NCBI RefSeq assembly: GCF_010500845.1
Contig: NZ_JAAAMI010000001.1
Location: forward strand, 496,001 to 560,000
Direction of reading: 5' to 3'
Source: Flagellimonas sediminis
GTDB lineage: Bacteria; Bacteroidota; Bacteroidia; Flavobacteriales; Flavobacteriaceae
Length of the DNA: 64,000 nt
Part shown: one piece after another, positions 1 through 9,648 of the stretch
Layout of the letters: the number at the start of each line of letters is the position of its first letter
How positions within the stretch are numbered: the first letter of the stretch is position 1
The notes under the pieces: generated by a model
Database searches by the model: none
What the model saw: the letters and a program-made list of their open reading frames with translations, nothing else
Told to the model about the DNA's origin: nothing
Program-made: the position numbers and the translations under genes

Positions 1-3000
1 ACCGCTGCAGAGGCAGAAAGTGTCAAAGGTTCGGTTATGGTATAGATTTGGTTTACCACACAATTGTTGGCATCCCTAACCCTAATGTTGTAACTACCAG
101 CTGGCTGGTTAACAAACGTGTTGGAGGTTTGATAAGTTGCACCATTGTTAATACTGTACATATAAGGCGCTTCCCCGCCAGAAGCCGTAATGGTAATCTG
201 GGCTTGAGACTCTCCACTACACAGAATACCGGTGTCCACCACAGAAATCACCAATGGAGGGTCTTGTGTAATCGTAATATCATAAGTTGCCTCACAATAT
301 CCTGAAGCACCGCCATTATCCCTTACATAAACATCGTAATCTCCAGCACCTGTAACGGATACTGGGTTTGTAGTTGAAAAATCCCCAGCGGTTGGAGCAA
401 CACCATTGGCCACCACGGCATACACATAGTTTCCATCGCCACCAGCGGCGGTAATGGTCACATCGGTATCGGTGGTACAAGCCGTAATATTGGGGGCCGA
501 AGCCACTACACTCAATTCGGGATCAATAGTAATGGTCTCGGAATCGAAGCAGTCGTTGCCATCTCTCACAGAAATGGTATAGGTACCAGGGCCCAATCCA
601 GTGAACACATTGCTAGTTCCATACGGACCGCCATTCAAACTGTATTCGTAATTACCATCTCCTCCTGAAGTTACATTAGCAGTAAGGGTCAATCCCACCG
701 CGTCGTCATAACAAATATCATTGGGAACAATGGCCAAAACGGGTGCCACGGCTTGAATAATGTCAAAAGTATCTGTAAACACACAGCCATTGGCATCGGT
801 AACCGTGAAAGTATAGGTTCCCCCTATGGTCAAATTGGCAAACAATCCATTGGACTGCGGTCCAGTAAGTACGTAACCAGCAGGAGCATTTGTAATTTCG
901 TAGGTATAGCTTCCCCATCCTCCGGAAGCTACAATGGTAGCATCACCATCGGCCACGCAAGTGGGTTGGTTAACGGTAACGGGAGCCGAAATAGCAGCTG
1001 GTGGAGCGGCAATGGTCACATCAGCCGTATCGGTACAGGTTGTAAAGTTATCGGTTACCGTAATGGTGTAGGTTCCTTCGGCCAGTCCTGTCAAGGAAAT
1101 AGTACCGTTGGTCTGTGCACTTCCGGAGAAGTTGGCAGGACCGGTAATGTTATAATCGTAATCGGTGTTAAAGCCTGCAACGGTGTATAGCAATTCACCA
1201 TCACTAGCCCCAAAACAGGTTATATTACCTATTAATTGACCCACTACTGAAATTTCGGTAACGGGATCAATGGTGAACGATTCGTCATAAGAACATCCGT
1301 TTGCATCGGTAACCCGGAACATATAGGTTCCTGGTGACAAACCGGCAAAAGTTGCGTTGTTTCCATTGTTCACAGCACTTCCCGCGGGGGAAATGATTTC
1401 GTATACCAAATTAGGTGTGCCACCAGTTGGTGTTACCGTTACATCGGAAACAAATGTTGGACAAATTGGATTGGTGGCCGAGAAACTCAAATCCGTTGGT
1501 GGATCCAAAGGATCGATGGTAATTGAGTTGGTCACGAAAGTACATCCGTTTTCATCCCTTATGGTGATGCTGTATGTTCCATCGGTTAAGTTGGGGAACG
1601 TTGGAGAGGCGCCAAAGGTGACCCCGTCAATACTATATTGGTATGGAGCGGTCCCTCCTGTAACATTCTGCGCTTCGATAATACCATCTTGCAAACAAGA
1701 GTATCCTTGTACCAAAACAGCATCTGCATCCAAGGCAAAGGAAGGCGCAGAAATGGTATGGTATTCAAAATAATCACAAGACGCACTACCTTTTCTTTGG
1801 TTGATAACCACTACATAATCGCCACTTGCCAAACCGGGGAAGTTTCCGGAAGCGTTGGTGGCCAAAGCATTAGCATAGCTATAGTTATCCTCGTCAAAGC
1901 CGGTAGCATCAAACAAATAATAAGTTAGTTGGTAGCCATTACTGTTTATTAGATTGAATGCAATGGAACCGGTAGCATCGCCATAACACAACACATCAGT
2001 TGTTGAGGTTGCATTAAAGTCGGCAGCGGGCCTGAATTCAATGGTAACAGTATTTGAGATATCATAACAGTTGTATCTGTCGATGACCACAAAAGTGTAA
2101 TCCCCTGGATCATAGATATCGAAAATCTGGCTGGTCTGAAATGCGGAAGCAGGAATGTCCGCTACCGATGGATAGGAAGTAACAGTGTTTCCATCCTCGT
2201 CCACAAATGACCAAATAGCATACAGGTGTGGTGTTTTACCGCCAGAGGATTCCATTAGAATATTACCTTCCTTACAGGTTATGTGCTGTGAAACCCTTGC
2301 TGTTAATTCTAGATCCAGCAAATTTGCGATGGTAACTTGTTCCGTGTAGGCACAACCATCATCGGTTGATACGGAAACATCGTAGACCCCATCACTTAAA
2401 TTTTCAAACGTATAGTTGTTGTCCAGAGACGGCCCATATGTGTCGATGACCGTACCTCCTGAAGATATTTCATAGTAATATTGAGCCTCAACGTTGAGTA
2501 CAGAAATGGCAATTTCTCCCATTCCGGTACAGTTATACAGATCTTGGGCGGTAATATCTACTTGAAAGTCCCTGTTCAAGATCCCGATATTGTCCAAGAC
2601 AAATACGCAACCATCGGTAACGCCTTGCTGTCTCATTTCAACCATGTATGCACCATTAGTGGCAATGTCAAAGCTTGGGCTGGATTGATAAGGAACCAAA
2701 ACCGTACCTGTGGTTTGGTTTCGCAATTGGAACTCGTAGGTCAACGGCATGTTGGTCACCGTAATGTTACCAGGCGTGTTACAAATAATATCGCTTGAAG
2801 TATATTGGGGATCTAGCGGGTTTTTATAAATATTGAAATAGAACCGGCTAAAACATCCGTTTTGATAATTGATTACCAAACGGTATTGGCCTGAATTGGA
2901 AGCCAAAAAGTCATTTCCGGTATCAACCGTGTTCCAGGTACAACTTGCATTGGTATTGGCACAACCATCTGTTACTGCGGCACAACTGGCCTCGTCCAAT

Positions 3001-5024
3001 TGTTGCCATACTATACTGGTGGCATCTGGTATATTAATCTGGATCAGCTCGGTATCGTTCAAACCACAAAGAAAGATTTCCGGAGTCTCGCTACCATCGT
3101 TCGGACAAACGATTATATCTCCATCTATGGTGTTGGAGGTGTCGTTGATCAATGCCGTAATCGGGTTGGATTGTACCGAACCAAAAAGCTCTACGATAAT
3201 GGTCTCCTCAAAATCCTTACACGGATCGGCAACCTGTTTGTCAACGATGTAGGTTCCTACTTCGGTAACCAACATGGTACTAGGATCGTTGTCGGAATCG
3301 GCATCGGTAATCACCGTGTCCGTGCCCAAATCAATTTGACCGTTTCCATTTTCGTCCTTATACCAAATGTAATTGTCAAAGTTGTCACCAGCATCCAATA
3401 GCACATCGTCACCACAAAGCTGCACCGTCCTGCTGAAGTTACAAGCGCTTAGGTCGTCCAACAAAAAGTTGGTTGCACCTGGTGTTCCAAATCCACAACC
3501 GTCAAAATCGGAGACACTCGGGTCGTCGGTAATCTGGGCGGTATTGATGGCTCCTTGATAAGTAGAATATGCCAAGTTTTGGATGATGTCCGTACAGGCG
3601 TCAATAAAGTCGAAACAGTTCTCAGCCACTTGTACACGCATACGGATGGTAGCTGACGGGTCACCTTCCTCAACAATGCTGTTCGGTATGGTAAATATGA
3701 TGGTTCGGGTAGATGGGTCATACGTATAGGTCACTCCGGCAGGCATGTTTATGCTGGATTCATCCAAGGTAACGTTGATAGGGAGAACGTCCCTGATGGT
3801 ATAGTTTATCGCATCGTCATTACCCACGTTTTGGAATCGAAGGACATAGTCCAGATATTGGCCCAAATGTACCCCTTGGCCCGTAATGTCGTTACCTCCA
3901 ATGTCCTCTACCGTTTTGGCCAAGTTCATCAAAGGCTCTATGATCTCTACATCCAAAGAGGTAAAGAATATGTCGTATTTATCTTGGGTTGAAGATGCTC
4001 GCAGTGTTGCTCCCGTCTCATCGTTTGGGATTACCGCTTGGTTGGGGTTGGGTATGGTGAAAAGGTCTACGTCCCATCCCAAAGTGTTGGTGCTGTTTGG
4101 GTTACGGGTGGTTACGATGGAACCTTCATTGGTAATGTTACTGTTAAAAAAGTTGTTTGATGGGTTGGCCGTGTTGGACAATGTTGTAAAGGAGCCATTG
4201 CTATCTGCCTTTATGGCCAATTGATCACCGGTGATTCGGTTATCGCCCTCTAGGGCAGCAACCCCCAGCTTCGCATTTACCGGGAATGGAGCAGGCAATG
4301 TGGTAAATCCGCTAAAAGGGATATCTACGGTTTGCCCGGATTTAATACCCGCATACCCATCAAAAGTGGTGATGTATTTACCGGGTAAAGTTGGGTTTTC
4401 ATAGACCACCACCAAGGACCAACCACCTGAGATACCTCCGGTAATGCTGCTACCAGAACTGGCCCGTACGTTGGCCACAAAATATTCACCATCAGGATTG
4501 GGAAGTGCTGTCAATAAAGAGGTGACGTCCTTATAACAGGCATAAGGGCTATAGTTCCCAAAATCGGGGTCGTTGTATCCATCGAACAAGATTTCATCCG
4601 CCGTAAGATTTACATATGATCCCCCTGGGACCTGAAATTTTACTTGGTTGAAGTCACTCCTATCGGTTTCTTTGTAAACTGCCGACCAATAAAGGCCAGC
4701 ATATCTGATCAAAGAACAGGAAGGATCTGGAACGGACAAAGTGGCACTGCTCGAACTAAAGGTTGTGGGGTCACTGTCAATATCAATATATTGCATGTTT
4801 AAGTCGTCGTTGTAGGACGAATTACTTCCAGTGGTATTGTATGGGTCCTCAGGTTCTGTTGTGCTCCCATCCCTGTTGACTATATTGTTGGCAATAAAGG
4901 TAAGATCACCTTTGAGTTTGTTTTCATATCGAACCTCAAAGTTGTTCTTTACTTGAGCCCCACCTGTAAAGTAAAACAAGAGAATACAGGCTGCAATGCC
5001 CCATCTGAGTAGAGATTGTTTCAT
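1..5024 (-). CDS. Giant SprB-repeat cell-surface adhesin (3' end outside window)
   Basis: The frame is open from the ATG at 5022-5024 to the left edge, giving at least 1674 residues; the C-terminus lies outside the window. An N-terminal signal peptide starts MKQSLLRWGIAACILLFYF. Residues about 365-470 resemble a DUF11-type beta-sandwich. From about residue 1000 onward there are at least eight repeats of about 80 residues, each with a Cys near its start and an ending like SGGxxPYxYSxxxG...Y...DxNGC, the SprB/PKD-like pattern. Family knowledge: such proteins are exported by the type IX system and move on the cell surface as gliding adhesins. It follows the PorP/SprF gene by 10 bases, as sprB accompanies sprF elsewhere. 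A sorting C-terminal domain is expected but not visible here. Confidence 0.88.
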   Translation of the reverse strand, partial: MKQSLLRWGIAACILLFYFTGGAQVKNNFEVRYENKLKGDLTFIANNIVNRDGSTTEPEDPYNTTGSNSSYNDDLNMQYIDIDSDPTTFSSSSATLSVPDPSCSLIRYAGLYWSAVYKETDRSDFNQVKFQVPGGSYVNLTADEILFDGYNDPDFGNYSPYACYKDVTSLLTALPNPDGEYFVANVRASSGSSITGGISGGWSLVVVYENPTLPGKYITTFDGYAGIKSGQTVDIPFSGFTTLPAPFPVNAKLGVAALEGDNRITGDQLAIKADSNGSFTTLSNTANPSNNFFNSNITNEGSIVTTRNPNSTNTLGWDVDLFTIPNPNQAVIPNDETGATLRASSTQDKYDIFFTSLDVEIIEPLMNLAKTVEDIGGNDITGQGVHLGQYLDYVLRFQNVGNDDAINYTIRDVLPINVTLDESSINMPAGVTYTYDPSTRTIIFTIPNSIVEEGDPSATIRMRVQVAENCFDFIDACTDIIQNLAYSTYQGAINTAQITDDPSVSDFDGCGFGTPGATNFLLDDLSACNFSRTVQLCGDDVLLDAGDNFDNYIWYKDENGNGQIDLGTDTVITDADSDNDPSTMLVTEVGTYIVDKQVADPCKDFEETIIVELFGSVQSNPITALINDTSNTIDGDIIVCPNDGSETPEIFLCGLNDTELIQINIPDATSIVWQQLDEASCAAVTDGCANTNASCTWNTVDTGNDFLASNSGQYRLVINYQNGCFSRFYFNIYKNPLDPQYTSSDIICNTPGNITVTNMPLTYEFQLRNQTTGTVLVPYQSSPSFDIATNGAYMVEMRQQGVTDGCVFVLDNIGILNRDFQVDITAQDLYNCTGMGEIAISVLNVEAQYYYEISSGGTVIDTYGPSLDNNYTFENLSDGVYDVSVSTDDGCAYTEQVTIANLLDLELTARVSQHITCKEGNILMESSGGKTPHLYAIWSFVDEDGNTVTSYPSVADIPASAFQTSQIFDIYDPGDYTFVVIDRYNCYDISNTVTIEFRPAADFNATSTTDVLCYGDATGSIAFNLINSNGYQLTYYLFDATGFDEDNYSYANALATNASGNFPGLASGDYVVVINQRKGSASCDYFEYHTISAPSFALDADAVLVQGYSCLQDGIIEAQNVTGGTAPYQYSIDGVTFGASPTFPNLTDGTYSITIRDENGCTFVTNSITIDPLDPPTDLSFSATNPICPTFVSDVTVTPTGGTPNLVYEIISPAGSAVNNGNNATFAGLSPGTYMFRVTDANGCSYDESFTIDPVTEISVVGQLIGNITCFGASDGELLYTVAGFNTDYDYNITGPANFSGSAQTNGTISLTGLAEGTYTITVTDNFTTCTDTADVTIAAPPAAISAPVTVNQPTCVADGDATIVASGGWGSYTYEITNAPAGYVLTGPQSNGLFANLTIGGTYTFTVTDANGCVFTDTFDIIQAVAPVLAIVPNDICYDDAVGLTLTANVTSGGDGNYEYSLNGGPYGTSNVFTGLGPGTYTISVRDGNDCFDSETITIDPELSVVASAPNITACTTDTDVTITAAGGDGNYVYAVVANGVAPTAGDFSTTNPVSVTGAGDYDVYVRDNGGASGYCEATYDITITQDPPLVISVVDTGILCSGESQAQITITASGGEAPYMYSINNGATYQTSNTFVNQPAGSYNIRVRDANNCVVNQIYTITEPLTLSASAA

Positions 5025-5034
5025 AGGTTTGGTT

Positions 5035-7116
5035 CTATGCGGTTGTGTTTGGTTTTACTCGCATGATCCACATGTCGTCATCATACGAGGCGTTTAGTTT
5101 GGAGTAGTATGAGGTTAGGGCGTTGCCCCAAGTTTCATGTTTTTTAAGGTATACGTAACGTAGACCATCATTTGGATTTACAAAGTAACTTGCGTTTAAT
5201 CCTCTGGAATTCAGTTCTTTTACAAAATATCTAGCGTTGGAAGAGCTTTCAAATACACTGGCTATGATATAAAAACCGGAAGGAAGCCCATCAATGGAAG
5301 CGGTTTTCACCGCCATATTCATTTTTCCATGGCCCAATACTGTATTTGCCACATTTTTGGATAGAACGGTACTTCCATATTTAGAGCTATTATTGTTGGC
5401 AACTGCAGTGTTCAATCCTCCAATGGTTGTATCGGCCCCACCGTTAACGTTCATGATCCATGCATCACCTTGGTATTTACCGTCCATTTTGGTATGATAA
5501 GCGTTCAAGGCTTCTTTTTTGTTTTCGAAATCACCGATGTACACGTAGTTTAGACCATTTTTTGGGTTTTGGAAGTAATCGGCATCCAAGCCCTGTGCCC
5601 TTAGGTTTTCCACAAATTGATCCACGTTTTTAGGATCTTTGAACACATTGGCAATTAAATAATGCCCACTTTCTACATTGGGAACATTGTGCGCCTTGAA
5701 ATAGACCTTATTGGTTTTTGGAGGAGATGTCCTATAGGTATTGTCTTTGTTTACAGGGGTTTGTGCCAAAAGGGCATTGCTCTTGTTTTTGTTTATTTTG
5801 ATGACCTTTTTGGTAGAAGTGCTATTCGTAAGCCCATGGTTGGCCAAAGGCTGTGTTTTTCTGGAAACCACATCCGAAGTGTCCATGTTGGCGAAATAGA
5901 CTTCCTTGGCCTTTTCCTCCAGCGCAGGGTTTTGACCTCGGGTCTCGCGTTGCACCATCTTCATTACGGTTTCAAAACGTCTTTCAAGATCCTGTCTTCT
6001 GTTGGTCTCTATGGAGTCTTGGCGCATCAACAATTCATCCAAGATGGCATCGTTTTCGGCCAGCTTGTCCTTTAATTGAGCAATTTCAAGGTCTTTATCG
6101 GTAATGTTCAAGCTATCTTGAGGAACATTTTCTTCATTGGATACCAAATCCTCGTTGTCATTTTCGAGCATAACCCGATCTTCTGTTAAGTTCGGCGTAA
6201 AGGAGTAGGCCAATGAGATTTCATGGGTGACCCCGAAGTTTTCAAATTCGTTGCTCAATCCTTTTTCCACAGTATAACCCAAGGAAATATTCTTGGTCAG
6301 GTTAAAACCAAGCCCTGCAGAGGCACCATAATAGTCGTCATAACCCCCTTGAACCCAACCCAATTTTGGAAGGTCAAGAATAAGGTTACCACCAAGTACC
6401 AGGTTTTGGTCCCCTACTTTTCTAATCCTTGCCAAAGGCATCAACCGAGCGCGTTCCATGATACCCGCACCATTTTTAAACTGATGGGTATATTGTAGGT
6501 GGCCTGAATAGGTTTTGTCCGCAAATTCGGTGACCGATTCACTGGTTTTCAGGTTGTAATCAAATAGGTTTTCGGCAAAACCACCAATATCAAAATTCCC
6601 GAAGGAAAAATTGAAACCAGGTTGGAAAGTCACCAAGGAACTGCTTTCAAGAGTGCTCAGATAGGGATCCAAATCAACAGAATTGATACGATCTTGGTTA
6701 AGGGCACTTTGGTAATAGCTTACGTTTGCACCAAAGGTGAAAGTGCTCTTAGGGCTCAAACGCACTCCGTAAGCATAGTTGGCATGCACACCAAAATTGT
6801 TGAAAACCCCTTCCCTATTTGTAAAGAGACTTACCCCAACACCACTCCTGTCACTTACCCGGCCACTGTAGCTCAAGAAGTAAACCTGGTTGTTGTCATC
6901 AAAAGATACCGATTGGTTCCTGTGGAACAAATTGATATAGGATTTGTCCTCACGTACCGTTGAAAACGTTGGGTTAATCAAGAACCTGTTGAATTTCAGG
7001 AGGTTTTGAGATGGGACGTTATATGGTACATAGGGATCCTCTTCCTGTCCCCGCACTCCGGAGAAGACAAGAAGAAAGATGAATGTGAATAGTAGTAGAG
7101 GTTTTTTGGTTTGCAT
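5035..7116 (-). CDS. PorP/SprF family type IX secretion membrane protein with two C-terminal SPOR-like repeats
   Basis: 693 residues. The signal peptide is followed by a PorP/SprF beta-barrel-like domain (about 25-310) beginning with the family pattern YNVPSQNLLKFNRFLINPTF. A coiled-coil/linker follows (about 335-460). Two repeats of about 80 residues then occur at about 475-555 and 605-690, sharing GxYxIAxVF...A..FV..L...GL.A.YF.NP..GL.YVY and ending DxWIMxV; these look like SPOR peptidoglycan-binding domains. Ordinary PorP/SprF proteins are about 300-350 residues, so the tail is an extension. Family role: outer-membrane partner needed for secretion or attachment of SprB-like proteins. It lies 6 bases after the upstream gene and 10 bases before the giant adhesin, so the three are probably co-transcribed. 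Confidence 0.88.
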   Translation of the reverse strand: MQTKKPLLLFTFIFLLVFSGVRGQEEDPYVPYNVPSQNLLKFNRFLINPTFSTVREDKSYINLFHRNQSVSFDDNNQVYFLSYSGRVSDRSGVGVSLFTNREGVFNNFGVHANYAYGVRLSPKSTFTFGANVSYYQSALNQDRINSVDLDPYLSTLESSSLVTFQPGFNFSFGNFDIGGFAENLFDYNLKTSESVTEFADKTYSGHLQYTHQFKNGAGIMERARLMPLARIRKVGDQNLVLGGNLILDLPKLGWVQGGYDDYYGASAGLGFNLTKNISLGYTVEKGLSNEFENFGVTHEISLAYSFTPNLTEDRVMLENDNEDLVSNEENVPQDSLNITDKDLEIAQLKDKLAENDAILDELLMRQDSIETNRRQDLERRFETVMKMVQRETRGQNPALEEKAKEVYFANMDTSDVVSRKTQPLANHGLTNSTSTKKVIKINKNKSNALLAQTPVNKDNTYRTSPPKTNKVYFKAHNVPNVESGHYLIANVFKDPKNVDQFVENLRAQGLDADYFQNPKNGLNYVYIGDFENKKEALNAYHTKMDGKYQGDAWIMNVNGGADTTIGGLNTAVANNNSSKYGSTVLSKNVANTVLGHGKMNMAVKTASIDGLPSGFYIIASVFESSSNARYFVKELNSRGLNASYFVNPNDGLRYVYLKKHETWGNALTSYYSKLNASYDDDMWIMRVKPNTTA

Positions 7117-7122
7117 TGCTGT

Positions 7123-9387
7123 TTATTTGATAACAGTGATGGTTCCTTGTTTCAGGCTTTTCCCACCCCGTGTGATCTTATAGTAGAAGATCATGCTTTG
7201 TTTGTTGAACGTTGTGGTGGACTGTGGCCAGTTGTTCTCATAGCCTGCTTGGCTAAATACTTGTTCTCCTCTTTCGTTGAAAATGGTAACAAGAACATTG
7301 GGGTCTCTTGAATAAGTGTTGGGCAATACCCATAGATCATTGATACCGTCACCGTTGGCGGTGATGACATTGGGTATGGCGAACATATCTCTATAGGATA
7401 CCGTAATTACTTTGCTTACGGTACAGGTTCCAAAGTTGGCTACCAATAGGTACTGACCTTCGGTTTGGAAGCCATAATAATTATCTGTTGAAATCAAGTT
7501 GTTACCAGCATCATACCATTCGTAGGAATCGGCACCACTAGCGGTAATGGTCCCGGTTTCTCCTTCGATGATGACTAGGTCACTGGATTTATCCAAAACC
7601 AACAAGGAAGCATCAAAAGGAGTAATGGTCACTTGGTTGGATACTATTGGGCAATCATTGCTGGTGATAATCAATTGATAAACACCTGGTTGTCCCACGG
7701 TTAGACTTGCTGATGAACTATTCACAACGGTACCGTCCTTTTTCCAAGTAAAGGTCTCGCTGCTTAGATCAATAGAGCTTTCCAATACAATGGCATCTCC
7801 TCCATCACAGTAAACTGTTCCGTTAGAGGTGATGACAAGGTTTTGGTTTGATGCTAATTTTAGGTCTAGGTTGTTAGAAACCGCATTGAAAGCACCAACG
7901 GTTCCTGATAATTGATAGGTTCCGTTTTTGGCCTGATCGGAAACAGTAATGGTTTTAGCTGTTTCTCCACTTATGTTAGTTCCGTTCCATTTCCACTGAT
8001 AAGTAAAGGATGCCTGTAAATCTGCGGTAACATCTGTTTTGGTACCGTTATCACTTACCGCGTTAATTGTGGTAAGGCTTAAGGTGGCATCTGTATTTTC
8101 ACAAGAAGCATAGGTCCCCACAAAATCCACTACCAATTCAAAGGAATCCGGAGATACCATTGTAGTGATGGCAGATGATTTTGGAGCGGAAGAACAAGGC
8201 CCTCCATTTTCGGTCACTTCAACATAATATTCGCCAATAGTGTTGACTACCAAGGAATTATTGGTTGCTCCGGAAATTGCGGCACCATCCTTAAACCATT
8301 GGTACGTGGGTGATGAAGCGGTTGAAGAAACAGATAAGGTTTTGGTTTGAGAAGGCAACAACACAATGTTTTCGGCATTTTGAAGGGTCACTTCAAAATC
8401 ACCGGCACTGGTTACGGTTACTGGAGCCGATTTTTCAATGCAAACGCCAGTACCACTAATTTCTACGGCATAAGAGCCTTCAAACCCGGCAGTATTGGCA
8501 TTTACAGTATAGGAACTTCCCTCAACGGTTGGTCCACTAACCACAGTATTGTTCTTGTACCAAGTATATTTATAGCCCATTCCGGTAATATTGGCTTGCA
8601 ACACTTGGGTGTCACCTGGACAAATTTGAACGGCACTACTACCCGTAATAGCAATACCCGTGCTTGTTCCGGTGGTGATTTCTATGGTATTGGACAACGT
8701 ATTGGCAGATCCCGAACAAACAGAACCATAATCCAACTCCACATAGTACATGCCTGGGTCGGAAACGGTGATGCTTTCCGACTTTTCGGCCAATAGGGTG
8801 CCACTACGGTACCAGTTGTACAAATAAGAACTTGCATTAGGAATGTTATGTGGTTTAAGGGTTACGGAACCTCCACCACAAAGTGAGATCTGTCCTCCAG
8901 CCGGAATTGAACCACTTCCATTTTCGCTGATAAGCAAAGGGGAATTGTAGTCAATAAAATACATGGAGAAGGCATCGGAAGCCGGACTTGTCTTGGCAGG
9001 ATAGGTACTTCTTACCCTAAATTTGAAATTTTCTCCCCTAATGTCCGTAGGAAGGGCAAACTGGAACTCGAAGTCGAAAGTTGTGTTTTTATCGCTTACC
9101 CGTGCCAATTCAACGGGGTTGCTAAAATAACCGTTGGCATCGGAAAGTTCCAGGATAAATTCGTTGTTGGAGGCCACCAATGGTGGGTTCCAGGTAAAGT
9201 TCACAAAATACTCGTTAAAACTGGCGGAAGCACAAGCGGCCGTCCACGCTGAGTTTCCCGCAAGGTTTGGGTTATCCGCAGGGGTAGGTTTGTTCAGCAC
9301 TTGGGCCTTCGCCCCCATACCCAATAGGAGCAAAGTGGCCAAGGCCAAGAACGGAATACCATAGGTTGAACTTCTTTTTTTCATCAC
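7123..9387 (-). CDS. Ig-like repeat surface protein with gliding-motility (CHU_C type B) C-terminal domain
   Basis: 754 residues, first gene of the minus-strand adhesin operon. The signal peptide begins MMKKRSSTYGIPFLALATLL. The body consists of several Ig/PKD-like segments of about 80-90 residues, each with a YxWYKxG or YQWFKDG core and paired Cys. The last 85 residues hold IPNVITANGDGINDLW, then VTIFNERGEQVF and a final basic strand, which is the CHU_C / type B type IX sorting signal. Family knowledge: such proteins cross the outer membrane by T9SS and are retained on the surface or released. Being co-transcribed with PorP/SprF suggests the partner handles its export. The ligand cannot be predicted. 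Confidence 0.87.
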   Translation of the reverse strand: MMKKRSSTYGIPFLALATLLLLGMGAKAQVLNKPTPADNPNLAGNSAWTAACASASFNEYFVNFTWNPPLVASNNEFILELSDANGYFSNPVELARVSDKNTTFDFEFQFALPTDIRGENFKFRVRSTYPAKTSPASDAFSMYFIDYNSPLLISENGSGSIPAGGQISLCGGGSVTLKPHNIPNASSYLYNWYRSGTLLAEKSESITVSDPGMYYVELDYGSVCSGSANTLSNTIEITTGTSTGIAITGSSAVQICPGDTQVLQANITGMGYKYTWYKNNTVVSGPTVEGSSYTVNANTAGFEGSYAVEISGTGVCIEKSAPVTVTSAGDFEVTLQNAENIVLLPSQTKTLSVSSTASSPTYQWFKDGAAISGATNNSLVVNTIGEYYVEVTENGGPCSSAPKSSAITTMVSPDSFELVVDFVGTYASCENTDATLSLTTINAVSDNGTKTDVTADLQASFTYQWKWNGTNISGETAKTITVSDQAKNGTYQLSGTVGAFNAVSNNLDLKLASNQNLVITSNGTVYCDGGDAIVLESSIDLSSETFTWKKDGTVVNSSSASLTVGQPGVYQLIITSNDCPIVSNQVTITPFDASLLVLDKSSDLVIIEGETGTITASGADSYEWYDAGNNLISTDNYYGFQTEGQYLLVANFGTCTVSKVITVSYRDMFAIPNVITANGDGINDLWVLPNTYSRDPNVLVTIFNERGEQVFSQAGYENNWPQSTTTFNKQSMIFYYKITRGGKSLKQGTITVIK

Positions 9388-9648
9388 CGTTAGTTTTTAA
9401 GAGGTTATGGGCAATAATGCCCTGTTAGTTTGTGCCCCTTAATGTATTTGTTCTTCGCAACGGTTCTCAGGCGTTACGATTCCATATAGTATTCCAATAA
9501 CAAATATGTCCCGAATTTCATCGAACCGAAAGATATTGTTGTGGGTGATGCTAAAAGTGTTGTGAAATAGCGTACTTTGTATAGACTAAAGCACAAATAA
9601 TAGCGTTGAACGGTTGATTTTGCTACATTTGCGCTTCAAATTTTGAAT
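9388..9648. other. Divergent intergenic region between adhesin operon and glnS
   Basis: This 261-base gap separates the minus-strand adhesin operon from glnS on the plus strand. A -7 type box for glnS is visible at 9624-9631. I found no exact TAnnTTTG box for the minus strand and no further ORF or convincing repeat. Confidence 0.5.
9624..9631 (+). promoter_or_regulatory. Putative Bacteroidota -7 promoter box of glnS
   Basis: TACATTTG fits the Bacteroidota -7 consensus TAnnTTTG and ends 17 bases before the chosen ATG at 9649. The nearest upstream TTG (9606-9608) has a short spacer of 15, so the -33 element is doubtful. Confidence 0.4.

Noticed and set aside
48..4224. Many plus-strand open frames of 60-145 codons in the first 5 kb
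   Set aside because: They are shadows of the repeat-rich adhesin on the minus strand; the minus frame reads through with clear domain structure.
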